Of a stretch of 5,057 nt of DNA, positions 1 to 5,057 are shown piece by piece. Location of the stretch: NCBI GenBank assembly GCA_900547345.1, contig URGG01000111.1, positions 1 to 5,057 on the forward strand, in the 5' to 3' direction. The notes beneath the pieces were generated by a model. It did not search any database, was not told the origin of the DNA, and saw nothing but the letters and a program-made list of their open reading frames with translations. How positions within the stretch are numbered: position 1 is the first letter of the stretch; every line of letters starts with the position of its first letter. This stretch comes from an uncultured Collinsella sp. GTDB taxonomy: Bacteria > Actinomycetota > Coriobacteriia > Coriobacteriales > Coriobacteriaceae. The position numbers were made by a program, and so were the translations under genes.

Positions 1-37
1 ACAGCCCCTCTGGCTTCGATGTGTGTGGAGTGGCCCG

Positions 38-1489
38 TTAGTAACCCTGGCCGTAGCCCTGACCCTGGCCCAGCAGCTCCTCCAGATACTGGCGTAGTTG
101 CTCGTCGGTGATGCTACCGTTGCCGGTGTCGGTCGCACTGTCGTCCTGCTGCTGATTCTGAAGCTCCTCGTCGGAGCCCAGCTCGACGGTGACCTTCTTC
201 TCTTCCTTGCCGCGCACGAGCGTGATCTCGACCTTCTCGCCCACCTCGTGGCTACGCAGCGCAATAATCAGACCATCGGCACTCGTGATCTCGTCATCGC
301 CCAGCTTGGTGATGACGTCGCCCTCCTGAATTCCGGCCTTAGCAGCAGGACCATCCTCAACGACGCTCGCCACATACGCGCCGCTATCGGTGCTCAGCTT
401 GTTGGTACGGGCGTTGAGCGCGTTGACGCTCGAAAGCGTAGCGCCCATGTACGGATGCACCGGCGTCTTGCCGTCGATGATCTGGTCGGCAATGTTCTTG
501 GCGTAGTTAACCGGAATGGCAAAACCCACGCCCGAGCTGGAGCCCGAGTAGCTCTCGATAAGCGAATTGATACCCACGAGCTCGCCGTTGTCGTTGACGA
601 GCGCGCCGCCGGAGTTGCCCGGGTTGATGGCGGCATCGGTCTGGATCATGTTGGCATAGATGGTGTTACCGCTAGTAGAGCTCATGGCCGTGGAGCGATA
701 CAGCGCCGACACGATACCCGTGGAGACAGACTGCTCGTTGCCGAACGGCGAGCCGATCGCCATGACCCACTCGCCCACGTTGAGCTTGGAGGAGTCACCG
801 ATCTCAATCGGCGTGAGCTTGGAAGCGTCAGCATCCTTGAGCTTAATGACGGCGAGGTCGCTCGAAGCATCGTTGCCCACGAACTCGGCCTCGTAGGTGG
901 TGCCGTCGTCCATGGTCACCACGTACTGGTCATAGCCATCGACCACGTGGTTGTTGGTGAGAATATGGCCCTCGGTATCGAGCACCACGCCCGAACCGAC
1001 GCTGCCCGAGCTGTCCGACTCATCGGCAGACTGCGAAAGCGAGCCATTCTGGCTGCCGCTCGAAGTGGCGGTAATGGAAACCACAGAGGGCAATGCCTTG
1101 GCAGAAACGGCCTCAGCCAACGTGGTGTCCTCGGAGTCGATCGTGATCTTTTGCGTCGATGAGCCCGAAGCGCCCGCCGTCACGGCATTCTTGCCGCCGC
1201 CGATATCGAGCGTACCGCTCATAATGAGCGCAATGACCAGCAGGGCGCCGCAGGCACAGCCGGCGAGTGCCGTAATAAAGATCGGCAGCTTTTTGGTCTT
1301 AGTCTTGACCACTGTGTGCTTGTTTACAACCTGCTGGCCGCCCAGCGGCTTGCCGGTCTGTGTGTCGTAAGCCTGCACGTAGGGAATGTTGCTGCCGGCA
1401 GGCGTCGACTCCACCTGCACGCGCGGCTGCTGCTGAGTCTCGCCGGCATTGCCCGCATCCTGGGGACGCTGGGAATCGTACTCGCTCAT
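38..1489 (-). CDS. htrA: HtrA/DegQ-type membrane-anchored serine protease with one PDZ domain
   Basis: A 483-residue envelope protease/chaperone expected to degrade misfolded proteins outside the membrane. Residues 1-67 form a Gln-rich cytoplasmic tail ending in a basic TKTKK patch. One hydrophobic segment (about 68-90) acts as an uncleaved signal anchor, placing the rest outside. The trypsin-like domain (about 125-340) has the catalytic triad His181 (TNNHV), Asp211 (SSDLAVI) and Ser293 (GNSGG). A Ser-rich low-complexity loop (about 143-166) precedes GSGVV. A single PDZ domain spans about 345-438, followed by an acidic/Gln-rich linker and a C-terminal Gly-Gln-Tyr tail. I chose the ATG at 1489 because a GAAAGGA ribosome binding site lies 8 nt upstream; an in-frame TTG at 1528 would add 13 residues but runs through a hairpin. 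The family assignment is secure; the individual substrates are unknown. It appears to be transcribed separately from the regulator upstream. Confidence 0.95.
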   Translation of the reverse strand: MSEYDSQRPQDAGNAGETQQQPRVQVESTPAGSNIPYVQAYDTQTGKPLGGQQVVNKHTVVKTKTKKLPIFITALAGCACGALLVIALIMSGTLDIGGGKNAVTAGASGSSTQKITIDSEDTTLAEAVSAKALPSVVSITATSSGSQNGSLSQSADESDSSGSVGSGVVLDTEGHILTNNHVVDGYDQYVVTMDDGTTYEAEFVGNDASSDLAVIKLKDADASKLTPIEIGDSSKLNVGEWVMAIGSPFGNEQSVSTGIVSALYRSTAMSSTSGNTIYANMIQTDAAINPGNSGGALVNDNGELVGINSLIESYSGSSSGVGFAIPVNYAKNIADQIIDGKTPVHPYMGATLSSVNALNARTNKLSTDSGAYVASVVEDGPAAKAGIQEGDVITKLGDDEITSADGLIIALRSHEVGEKVEITLVRGKEEKKVTVELGSDEELQNQQQDDSATDTGNGSITDEQLRQYLEELLGQGQGYGQGY

Positions 1490-1497
1490 AGCTGCGA

Positions 1498-1504
1498 TCC
1501 TTTC
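1498..1504 (-). promoter_or_regulatory. Ribosome binding site of htrA
   Basis: Minus-strand GAAAGGA, 8 nt before the ATG at 1489. It settles the start: the longer reading frame, opening with TTG at 1528, would place this site inside the coding sequence and would need initiation within a GC-rich hairpin. Confidence 0.8.
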
Positions 1505-1518
1505 GTCAAATAACCAAA

Positions 1519-1542
1519 GGCCCGCCAAACATGTGGCGGGCC
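1519..1542 (-). terminator. GC-rich hairpin in the htrA leader, possible terminator or attenuator
   Basis: A perfect inverted repeat, GGCCCGCC at 1519-1526 with GGCGGGCC at 1535-1542, plus one A-T pair closing a 6-nt loop. Read on the minus strand it is followed by CTTTGGTTATTT, an imperfect U-rich tract, so it could terminate read-through from the regulator gene. It ends only 14 nt before the htrA ribosome binding site, so there is no room for a complete promoter between them. The hairpin is therefore either in the htrA mRNA leader or overlaps its promoter. The tail is not a clean T run, hence moderate confidence. Confidence 0.45.
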
Positions 1543-1621
1543 ATCATTGTTCACGTTGAGTTGTACCCCAATATGCGGGCGAACGTGTATGAGAACGCAA
1601 TCTTTTAGGAAGGCTTAAGTT

Positions 1622-1693
1622 CTGCCGCAGACCCGAAAGGAACCCGCATCTGCGGCAAAACCACCACGAAGGTGCCTGTCCCCTTTGTGGTGA
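1622..1693. repeat. REP-like intergenic element: two adjacent palindromes
   Basis: Two stems lie back to back in the gap after the regulator gene. The first pairs TGCCGCAGA (1623-1631) with TCTGCGGCA (1649-1657) around a 17-nt loop that contains a small CCGAAAGG fold. The second pairs 1662-1672 (CACCACGAAGG) with 1682-1692 (CCTTTGTGGTG), 11 positions with one wobble, around the loop TGCCTGTCC. The phrase GGTGCCTGTCCCC at 1671-1683 resembles, from memory, a motif common in bacterial REP-type repeats mobilised by Y1 (RAYT) transposases. No transposase gene is present here. Whether it is repeated in the genome cannot be seen from one copy. Confidence 0.5.
1657..1692 (-). terminator. Possible terminator of the regulator gene
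   Basis: Five bases after the regulator's TAG stop, the second palindrome (1662-1692) would form an 11-position stem in minus-strand RNA with one A-C mismatch, followed by GUUUU. This is a short but plausible intrinsic terminator made from the repeat element itself. The U tract is only four bases and then becomes GC-rich, so leakage into htrA is possible. Confidence 0.4.
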
Positions 1694-1697
1694 AAAG

Positions 1698-2360
1698 CTA
1701 GTCCTTAAACAGATAACCCACGCCACGGACGGTGGTGATATGTGCTGCGATCTGCGGGCCCACCTTGGAACGGATGCGTCGAATGTGCACGTCGACGGTG
1801 CGCGTGCCGCCGCAGTACTCAAAGCCCCACACGCGGTGCAGCAGCACTTCGCGGCTGTAGGCGCGGTTGGGATGCGTCGCCAAAAAGCTCAGCAGCGAGT
1901 ACTCCATCAGCGTCAGGTCGATGGGCTCATCATCGAGCGTCACCTGGTAGGTGGCCAAGTTGATCTCGAGGTTATCGATGTTGAGTACATCGTCGGCGGT
2001 GACGGTCTCCTCCTCGCCCATCAGGCGCTGCGCTCGAGCCTTGAGCTCGTTGGGCGTCGCCGTGGGGCACACAAAGTCGGCATGCGCGTGATTCGGCAGG
2101 CGCAGGGTACCGAGCGCCTCATCGTCGACGATCACCAACATGGGGACGCCGCCGCGGTCGTCGAGCCATTTGGCAATCTGATCGATGCGGTCGCTGCGGA
2201 TGCCATCGGAATCGAGGATCAGCAGGTCAAAGTCGTGCGCCGCAGTCGGCGAATCGGGAGTAGCCAGGCTCACCTCGACACCCAAGGTGGTCGTCAAGCT
2301 GCGGGCAAACTCGTGGAAGCGCGTCGTGCGCGCCATGAACAGGGCACTCTTTTCGGACAT
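1698..2360 (-). CDS. OmpR/PhoB-family winged-helix regulator with degenerate receiver, GlnR-like
   Basis: A 220-residue DNA-binding regulator. Residues 1-112 look like a receiver domain: Asp50 in DLLILDSDG sits where the phospho-acceptor would be, but the first strand (SALFMARTTRF) lacks the usual acidic pair and the fifth-strand Lys-Pro is replaced (FVCPTATPNEL). Residues about 125-220 form a canonical OmpR winged helix (LTLMEYSLLSFLATHP, REVLLHRVWG, RTVDVHIRRIRSKVG, TTVRGVGYLF). No histidine kinase is nearby. Orphan receivers that keep Asp50 but are not phosphorylated are the hallmark of actinobacterial GlnR, the nitrogen regulator, and this gene lies 50 bp downstream of a glutamine synthetase-type gene, so a GlnR-like role is inferred. 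The ATG at 2360 is chosen for its TTTGGAGG site; an in-frame start at 2444 would overlap the upstream gene. Confidence 0.9.
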   Translation of the reverse strand: MSEKSALFMARTTRFHEFARSLTTTLGVEVSLATPDSPTAAHDFDLLILDSDGIRSDRIDQIAKWLDDRGGVPMLVIVDDEALGTLRLPNHAHADFVCPTATPNELKARAQRLMGEEETVTADDVLNIDNLEINLATYQVTLDDEPIDLTLMEYSLLSFLATHPNRAYSREVLLHRVWGFEYCGGTRTVDVHIRRIRSKVGPQIAAHITTVRGVGYLFKD

Positions 2361-2365
2361 ATCGG

Positions 2366-2373
2366 CCTCCAAA
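2366..2373 (-). promoter_or_regulatory. Ribosome binding site of the winged-helix regulator
   Basis: Minus-strand TTTGGAGG with GGAGG 5 nt before the ATG at 2360. It fixes the start 28 codons inside the longest reading frame and leaves a 50-bp gap after the glnA stop codon. That gap contains no convincing terminator, supporting co-transcription. Confidence 0.85.
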
Positions 2374-2410
2374 GAAATGAGCTCAATCGTACTGGAACGA
2401 GCCAGCGCGA

Positions 2411-3748
2411 TTAGGAGTTCGCCAGGTAGTGCTTGATCTCCCACTCGGTGATCGTAGACTCAAACTTATGCCACTCGTCTCGCTTCTTTTTTAGGAAGAA
2501 GCTGTGGATATGCTCGCCGAGGGCATCCTTCATAAACTGCGAGTCCTCAAACACGTCGAGCGCCTCTTTGAGCGAGCGAGGCAGCGGCGTGTAGCCGGCC
2601 TCGACCATCTGACGGTCGGTAAGCTTGAGCGTCTCGGCCGTTGCCTCGGGCGGGAGCTCCAGCTTGCGCTCGATGCCGTCCAGACCGGCCGCCAGCGTGA
2701 CGGCGTTGACCAGGTACGGGTTGGCCATGGGGTCGGGGCTGCGCAGCTCGATGCGCGTGGACAGCTGCTTGCCGGGCTTGTAGACTGGGATGCGGACCAT
2801 GCTCGCGCGGTTGCGCAGGCCCCACGTGGCGTACTGCGGCACGGAGTCGCCACCCGTGGTGATGCGCTTGTACGAGTTGACCGTGGGGTTGGTGATGGCG
2901 CTAATCTCGCGCGCGTGTGCCAGAATGCCGGCCATGTAGTGTTTGGCGATGTCGGAAAGATGGTACTTCTCGTCGTCCTCGCCCCAAAAGACGTTGTTGC
3001 CGTCGTGATCGAATAGCGACTGGCACAGGAACATAGCGCTGCCGTCCTCGCCCGCCAACGGCTTGGGCATAAAGGAGGCGTGGCACCCGCTCTCGTAAGC
3101 CTGCTGCTTAATGATGAGTTTGGCCGTGGTGATGGCGTCGGACATGCTCAGGGCCTCGGCATGGCGCAGGCTCATACCGTGCTGCGAGCGGCCGGCGGCG
3201 TGGAAGGTGTACTCCACGGGCACGGACATCTTCTCGAGCGTGAGGACCGTGTTGCGGCGCAGGTCGCGGGCGGCATCGCTCACCGAAAGATCGAAGTAGC
3301 CCACGTTGTCGAGCGGCTCGGGGGTGTGCTCGTCGGGGAAGTAGTAATACTCCAGCTCGGCGCCCACGTTGAGCAGATAGCCGGCCTTCTCGGCCTTGCG
3401 GAACATGCGGCGCAGGGCATCGCGCGGGTCGCCGGCAAAGGGCTTGCAATCGGGAGTGCACACGTCGCAGAACACGCGGGCGACGCCGTTGTGGCTCGGG
3501 CGCCACGGCAAAATCTGGAAGGTCGAAGCATCGGGAAACGCCAGCATGTCGGCTTCCTCAGGCGTGGCAAAGCCCTCGATGGCGGAGCCGTCAAAGCCAA
3601 TACCCTCCTCAAAAGCGACCTCGAGGTCCTCGGGGCTAATGGCAAAGTTCTTGAGGCGGCCGAGAATGTCGACAAACCACAGACGCACAAAGCGGATGTC
3701 ACGCTGCTCTACGGAGCGAAGTACGTAATCGATGTTCTGCTGGTTCAT
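2411..3748 (-). CDS. glnA: Class I glutamine synthetase-family protein with altered active site
   Basis: 445 residues, the usual length of GSI-alpha enzymes, which join glutamate and ammonia using ATP. The N-terminal beta-grasp domain carries DGSAIEGF (53-60); the catalytic domain runs from about 108 to the end. Conserved are Glu131 and Glu133 (GAELEYY), KP at 229-230, NPTVNSYKR (287-295), RNR (312-314), and RIELRSPDP with Glu334. No adenylylation-site motif is evident. Key positions differ from canonical enzymes: HHE is FHA (182-184), QHE is QHG (189-191), GSGMH is GSAMF (236-240), DGSS is DGSA, and the flap PG(Y/F)EAP is GGDSVP. The C-terminal half, including the YKPGK insertion, resembles a non-adenylylated actinobacterial GSI subgroup. 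It may be an inactive, regulatory or different-substrate ligase. The start has a GAAAGGGGAG ribosome site 4 nt upstream. It is probably the first gene of an operon with the winged-helix regulator. Confidence 0.92.
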   Translation of the reverse strand: MNQQNIDYVLRSVEQRDIRFVRLWFVDILGRLKNFAISPEDLEVAFEEGIGFDGSAIEGFATPEEADMLAFPDASTFQILPWRPSHNGVARVFCDVCTPDCKPFAGDPRDALRRMFRKAEKAGYLLNVGAELEYYYFPDEHTPEPLDNVGYFDLSVSDAARDLRRNTVLTLEKMSVPVEYTFHAAGRSQHGMSLRHAEALSMSDAITTAKLIIKQQAYESGCHASFMPKPLAGEDGSAMFLCQSLFDHDGNNVFWGEDDEKYHLSDIAKHYMAGILAHAREISAITNPTVNSYKRITTGGDSVPQYATWGLRNRASMVRIPVYKPGKQLSTRIELRSPDPMANPYLVNAVTLAAGLDGIERKLELPPEATAETLKLTDRQMVEAGYTPLPRSLKEALDVFEDSQFMKDALGEHIHSFFLKKKRDEWHKFESTITEWEIKHYLANS

Positions 3749-3783
3749 GTCGCTCCCCTTTCTTTCGGGCGGGTTTCGACTGG

Positions 3784-3812
3784 TCTATATCGCAGATACT
3801 ATCGCAGAAAAA
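3784..3812 (-). promoter_or_regulatory. Candidate glnA promoter
   Basis: On the minus strand a TATAGA -10-like hexamer (3784-3789) lies 17 nt downstream of a weak TTTTTC -35-like hexamer (3807-3812), giving a leader of roughly 30 nt to the glnA ATG. The poor -35 would fit a promoter that needs an activator bound just upstream. Confidence 0.4.
3788..3808. repeat. Direct repeat of TATCGCAGA in the glnA promoter
   Basis: TATCGCAGA occurs at 3788-3796 and again at 3800-3808, a 12-bp period. Its CGCAG core also appears at 3819-3823. The copies fall between and over the candidate -10 and -35, so they could be a regulator site or a chance local duplication. Confidence 0.45.
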
Positions 3813-3813
3813 T

Positions 3814-3829
3814 GTTTCCGCAGGGTTAA
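3814..3829 (-). promoter_or_regulatory. Candidate GlnR-type operator upstream of glnA
   Basis: On the minus strand the sequence reads TTAAC, six bases, then GAAAC. This matches the published actinobacterial GlnR box pattern (G/T)TNAC-n6-GAAAC. It ends directly upstream of the candidate -35, a position suited to activation. Only one box pair is seen, whereas strong Streptomyces sites often have two. The match is short, so it could be coincidental, but the neighbouring GlnR-like gene makes it credible. Confidence 0.45.
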
Positions 3830-3845
3830 AGCGTATCAAGCGCTC

Positions 3846-3889
3846 AAAAAACGTGCGCGAACAAGCCAGCTCGAGCAGACGGTTAGCGC
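3846..3889 (-). terminator. Possible terminator of the LacI-family gene
   Basis: On the minus strand GCGCTAAC (3882-3889, including the stop codon) can pair with GTTCGCGC (3855-3862) with one T-C mismatch, followed by ACG and six T's (3846-3851). The loop of about 19 nt is long and the stem overlaps the stop codon, so this is tentative; the T run is the best evidence. Confidence 0.35.
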
Positions 3890-4905
3890 GAGGTCGAAGC
3901 GCGGTGTTCGATGTGGCCGGGGATCTCGATGCGTTTGGGCGCCAGCTTTGCGGCCTCGCCCACGGTGGTGGTAACGACGTCGATGCGCTCGGAAAGGCGC
4001 TCGACTACGCGCTCGGCAATGGTGAGGGTGTCCTGCGCGGCCGTGGTGACGCCGCCAAAGAGCACATGGTTCCAGGGGTAGTCGTCAAACGTCGCGATCT
4101 TGAGCCCCGCCGGCAGCGAGGGACCAAGCTGCGCCAGCGCCTCGGTCAGACGCAGGAAAACCAGGCCGTTGACGGCGATAAGGCCGAGCCTTTTGCCCGC
4201 GTAGTCGCGGATGGTCTTGTCCAAACGGCCAACGCCCGTGGCGCCACCGTCGGCCAGGGTGACGACCTCGCCCGCAAGGCCGCGGCGCGAAAGCTCGTCG
4301 GCAAAGGCCTCGGCGCGCTCTCGACGCACGGGGCTATCGTCGCTTGCCTCGGTGAGCAGGCACAGACGCTCGCTGCCCGCAGCTGCCAAGGCGTCTACCA
4401 AGCCGGCGACCAGCTCACGGTTGTTAGATGTCACCAGGTCAACACCGCCGTCGGCAACGTCGCGGTCGAGCAGCACGACGGGCAGACGTCCCGCTGCCGC
4501 GGCGATCGCCTCGTCATTGCCTCCGCAGGTGTTGACGACCAGGCCGTCCACGCCGGCATCGATAAGTCTGGTGAGCGACTCCGCTTCCTTAGCGGGGTCG
4601 TTGCCGCTAATGGCCGTCATGAGCGAGCAGCCGCGCGCCGCGGCGCTGGCGGAAAGGCCCTCGAGCATGGCGCTCGAGAACGGGTTGGCGATGTCAGCCA
4701 GAATCACACCGATGAGGTTCGTACGCGAGCTGCGCAGATTGCGCGCAGCGGCACGCGGGCGATAGCCGGTGCGCTCGATAACTGCCGCGATGCGAGCACG
4801 GGTCTCCTCGGTCATTTGCCCGGGGCGGTTGTTGAGATAGCGCGAGACCGTGGCCGGGCTCACGCCCGCCTCGGCGGCAATGTCCTTGATTCTCATCTGC
4901 GCCAT
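3883..4905 (-). CDS. LacI-family transcriptional repressor
   Basis: A 340-residue regulator of standard LacI-family length. The helix-turn-helix is at about 5-26 (IKDIAAEAGVSPATVSRYLNN), followed by a hinge helix (about 51-60, ARNLRSS) whose Leu57 corresponds to the residue that wedges into the central CpG of LacI-type operators. From about 63 (NLIGVILADIANPF) to 330 it has the two-lobed periplasmic-binding-protein-like sensor domain, ending with IATFDDYPW and GGVTTAAQ. The effector is not identifiable from sequence; a sugar or sugar acid is usual for the family. The ATG at 4905 has a weak GGGGTG site 4 nt upstream; a second ATG three codons later lacks one. Its gene is divergent from a control region at the right edge holding matching operator-like palindromes, so it probably controls the gene beyond the edge and perhaps itself. 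Confidence 0.93.
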   Translation of the reverse strand: MAQMRIKDIAAEAGVSPATVSRYLNNRPGQMTEETRARIAAVIERTGYRPRAAARNLRSSRTNLIGVILADIANPFSSAMLEGLSASAAARGCSLMTAISGNDPAKEAESLTRLIDAGVDGLVVNTCGGNDEAIAAAAGRLPVVLLDRDVADGGVDLVTSNNRELVAGLVDALAAAGSERLCLLTEASDDSPVRRERAEAFADELSRRGLAGEVVTLADGGATGVGRLDKTIRDYAGKRLGLIAVNGLVFLRLTEALAQLGPSLPAGLKIATFDDYPWNHVLFGGVTTAAQDTLTIAERVVERLSERIDVVTTTVGEAAKLAPKRIEIPGHIEHRASTSR

Positions 4906-4968
4906 AGCGCACCCCGTTTCCCAATGTCGGCAGTCTGAGCCATTTTAGGCATTTTTTAAAAATCTCGG

Positions 4969-4995
4969 TTGCAAAACGCTGTAGGTGAGTATACT
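4969..4995 (+). promoter_or_regulatory. Candidate promoter for a rightward gene outside the window
   Basis: A TATACT -10-like hexamer (4990-4995) follows a TTGCAA -35-like hexamer (4969-4974) with a short 15-bp spacer, partly compensated by an upstream TG. The core AGTATACT (4988-4995) is its own reverse complement, so it could equally serve as a -10 for the leftward LacI gene. The operator-like sites begin about 10 bp downstream. Confidence 0.4.
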
Positions 4996-5005
4996 ACAAC
5001 TCGAA

Positions 5006-5021
5006 ACGAAACCGATTTCGT
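5006..5021. promoter_or_regulatory. LacI-type operator, site 1
   Basis: ACGAAACCGATTTCGT is a 16-bp palindrome centred on CG (5013/5014), with 7 of 8 half-site pairs matching. Even symmetry about a central CpG is the classic LacI-family operator form. It sits where the start of rightward transcription would be, a blocking position. Confidence 0.65.
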
Positions 5022-5031
5022 AAACCGATTT
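5022..5031. promoter_or_regulatory. LacI-type operator, site 2
   Basis: AAACCGATTT repeats the core of the first operator, centred on CG at 5026/5027, 13 bp from the first centre. The 12-bp unit AAACCGATTTCG occurs at 5009-5020 and 5022-5033. Flanking symmetry is poorer than at site 1, so it may be a weaker second site or a duplication. Confidence 0.45.
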
Positions 5032-5057
5032 CGGCGAGCGTTGGCACGCAGGTGCAA

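Noticed and set aside
1..37. Terminator after htrA
   Set aside because: A short AGCC/GGCT stem is visible near the left edge, but the tail would lie outside the window, so it cannot be judged.
98..1162. Long plus-strand open frame (354 codons) opposite htrA
   Set aside because: It is fully antisense to a secure protease gene, its translation is a Leu/Val/Arg/His/Ala/Asp-rich shadow with no recognisable domain, and high-GC codon bias routinely opens such frames.
1490..1528. 13-residue N-terminal extension of HtrA starting with TTG
   Set aside because: It would place the good GAAAGGA site inside the gene and start in a GC-rich hairpin without its own ribosome site.
1506..1547. 13-residue leader open frame (MMARHMFGGPLVI) ending just before the htrA ribosome site
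   Set aside because: It spans the hairpin and its position is suggestive of translational coupling, but there is no ribosome binding site and no run of regulatory codons.
1570..1600. Possible htrA promoter, TTGCGT with CATATT on the minus strand
   Set aside because: The spacer is 19 bp and the -10 is weak; not strong enough to list as a feature.
2361..2410. Terminator between glnA and the regulator
   Set aside because: Only a 4-bp CTGG/CCAG stem is present and no T run follows, so the pair is treated as one operon.
1740..2414. Plus-strand open frame opposite the winged-helix regulator
   Set aside because: Entirely antisense to the regulator, with no motif and a biased Ala/Gly/Arg/Val/Gln composition.
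2361..2444. 28-residue N-terminal extension of the winged-helix regulator
   Set aside because: It would overlap the end of glnA and bypass a strong TTTGGAGG site; the extension has no receiver-like content.
3080..3829. Plus-strand open frame opposite the 5' half of glnA
   Set aside because: Antisense shadow; no ribosome site or domain, and it runs through the glnA promoter region.
3853..4938. Long plus-strand open frame (361 codons) opposite the LacI gene
   Set aside because: Antisense shadow of a clear LacI-family gene; its composition is biased and shows no family motif.

Overview
The window looks like chromosomal DNA from a high-GC actinomycete-lineage bacterium, most likely a gut Coriobacteriia member such as Collinsella. 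I infer this from the GC-rich coding bias, the style of the HtrA and glutamine synthetase proteins, and the intergenic palindromes. No search was run, so the genus is a guess. No rRNA, tRNA, CRISPR array, prophage or insertion sequence is visible.

All four genes lie on the minus strand, so transcription runs from right to left. From right to left they are: a LacI-family repressor (4905-3883); a 445-residue class I glutamine synthetase-like protein (3748-2411); an OmpR/PhoB-type winged-helix regulator with a degenerate receiver (2360-1698); and a membrane-anchored HtrA/DegQ-type serine protease with one PDZ domain (1489-38). The glutamine synthetase and regulator genes are 50 bp apart with no terminator between them and probably form an operon. 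The LacI gene and htrA look like separate units. The right edge (4906-5057) looks like a divergent control region: a candidate plus-strand promoter followed by two overlapping LacI-type operator sites, pointing at a target gene just outside the window.

The most interesting part is the glnA/regulator pair. The glutamine synthetase has the full fold and length, but by eye it has lost several canonical active-site residues: both glutamates of the HHE...QHE motif, the histidine of GSGMH and the flap glutamate. The adjacent regulator resembles actinobacterial GlnR: it keeps the central Asp of the receiver but lacks the acidic pair and the conserved Lys needed for phosphorylation. A motif matching the GlnR-box pattern (TTAAC-n6-GAAAC) lies just upstream of the likely glnA promoter. 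Together these suggest a nitrogen-responsive module in which the synthetase-like protein may be a sensor or a ligase of altered specificity rather than a housekeeping glutamine synthetase.

Gaps between genes are short (50 to 170 bp). The 1529-1697 gap holds two REP-like palindromes and a hairpin just upstream of htrA's ribosome binding site. The long plus-strand open frames are antisense shadows of the minus-strand genes.
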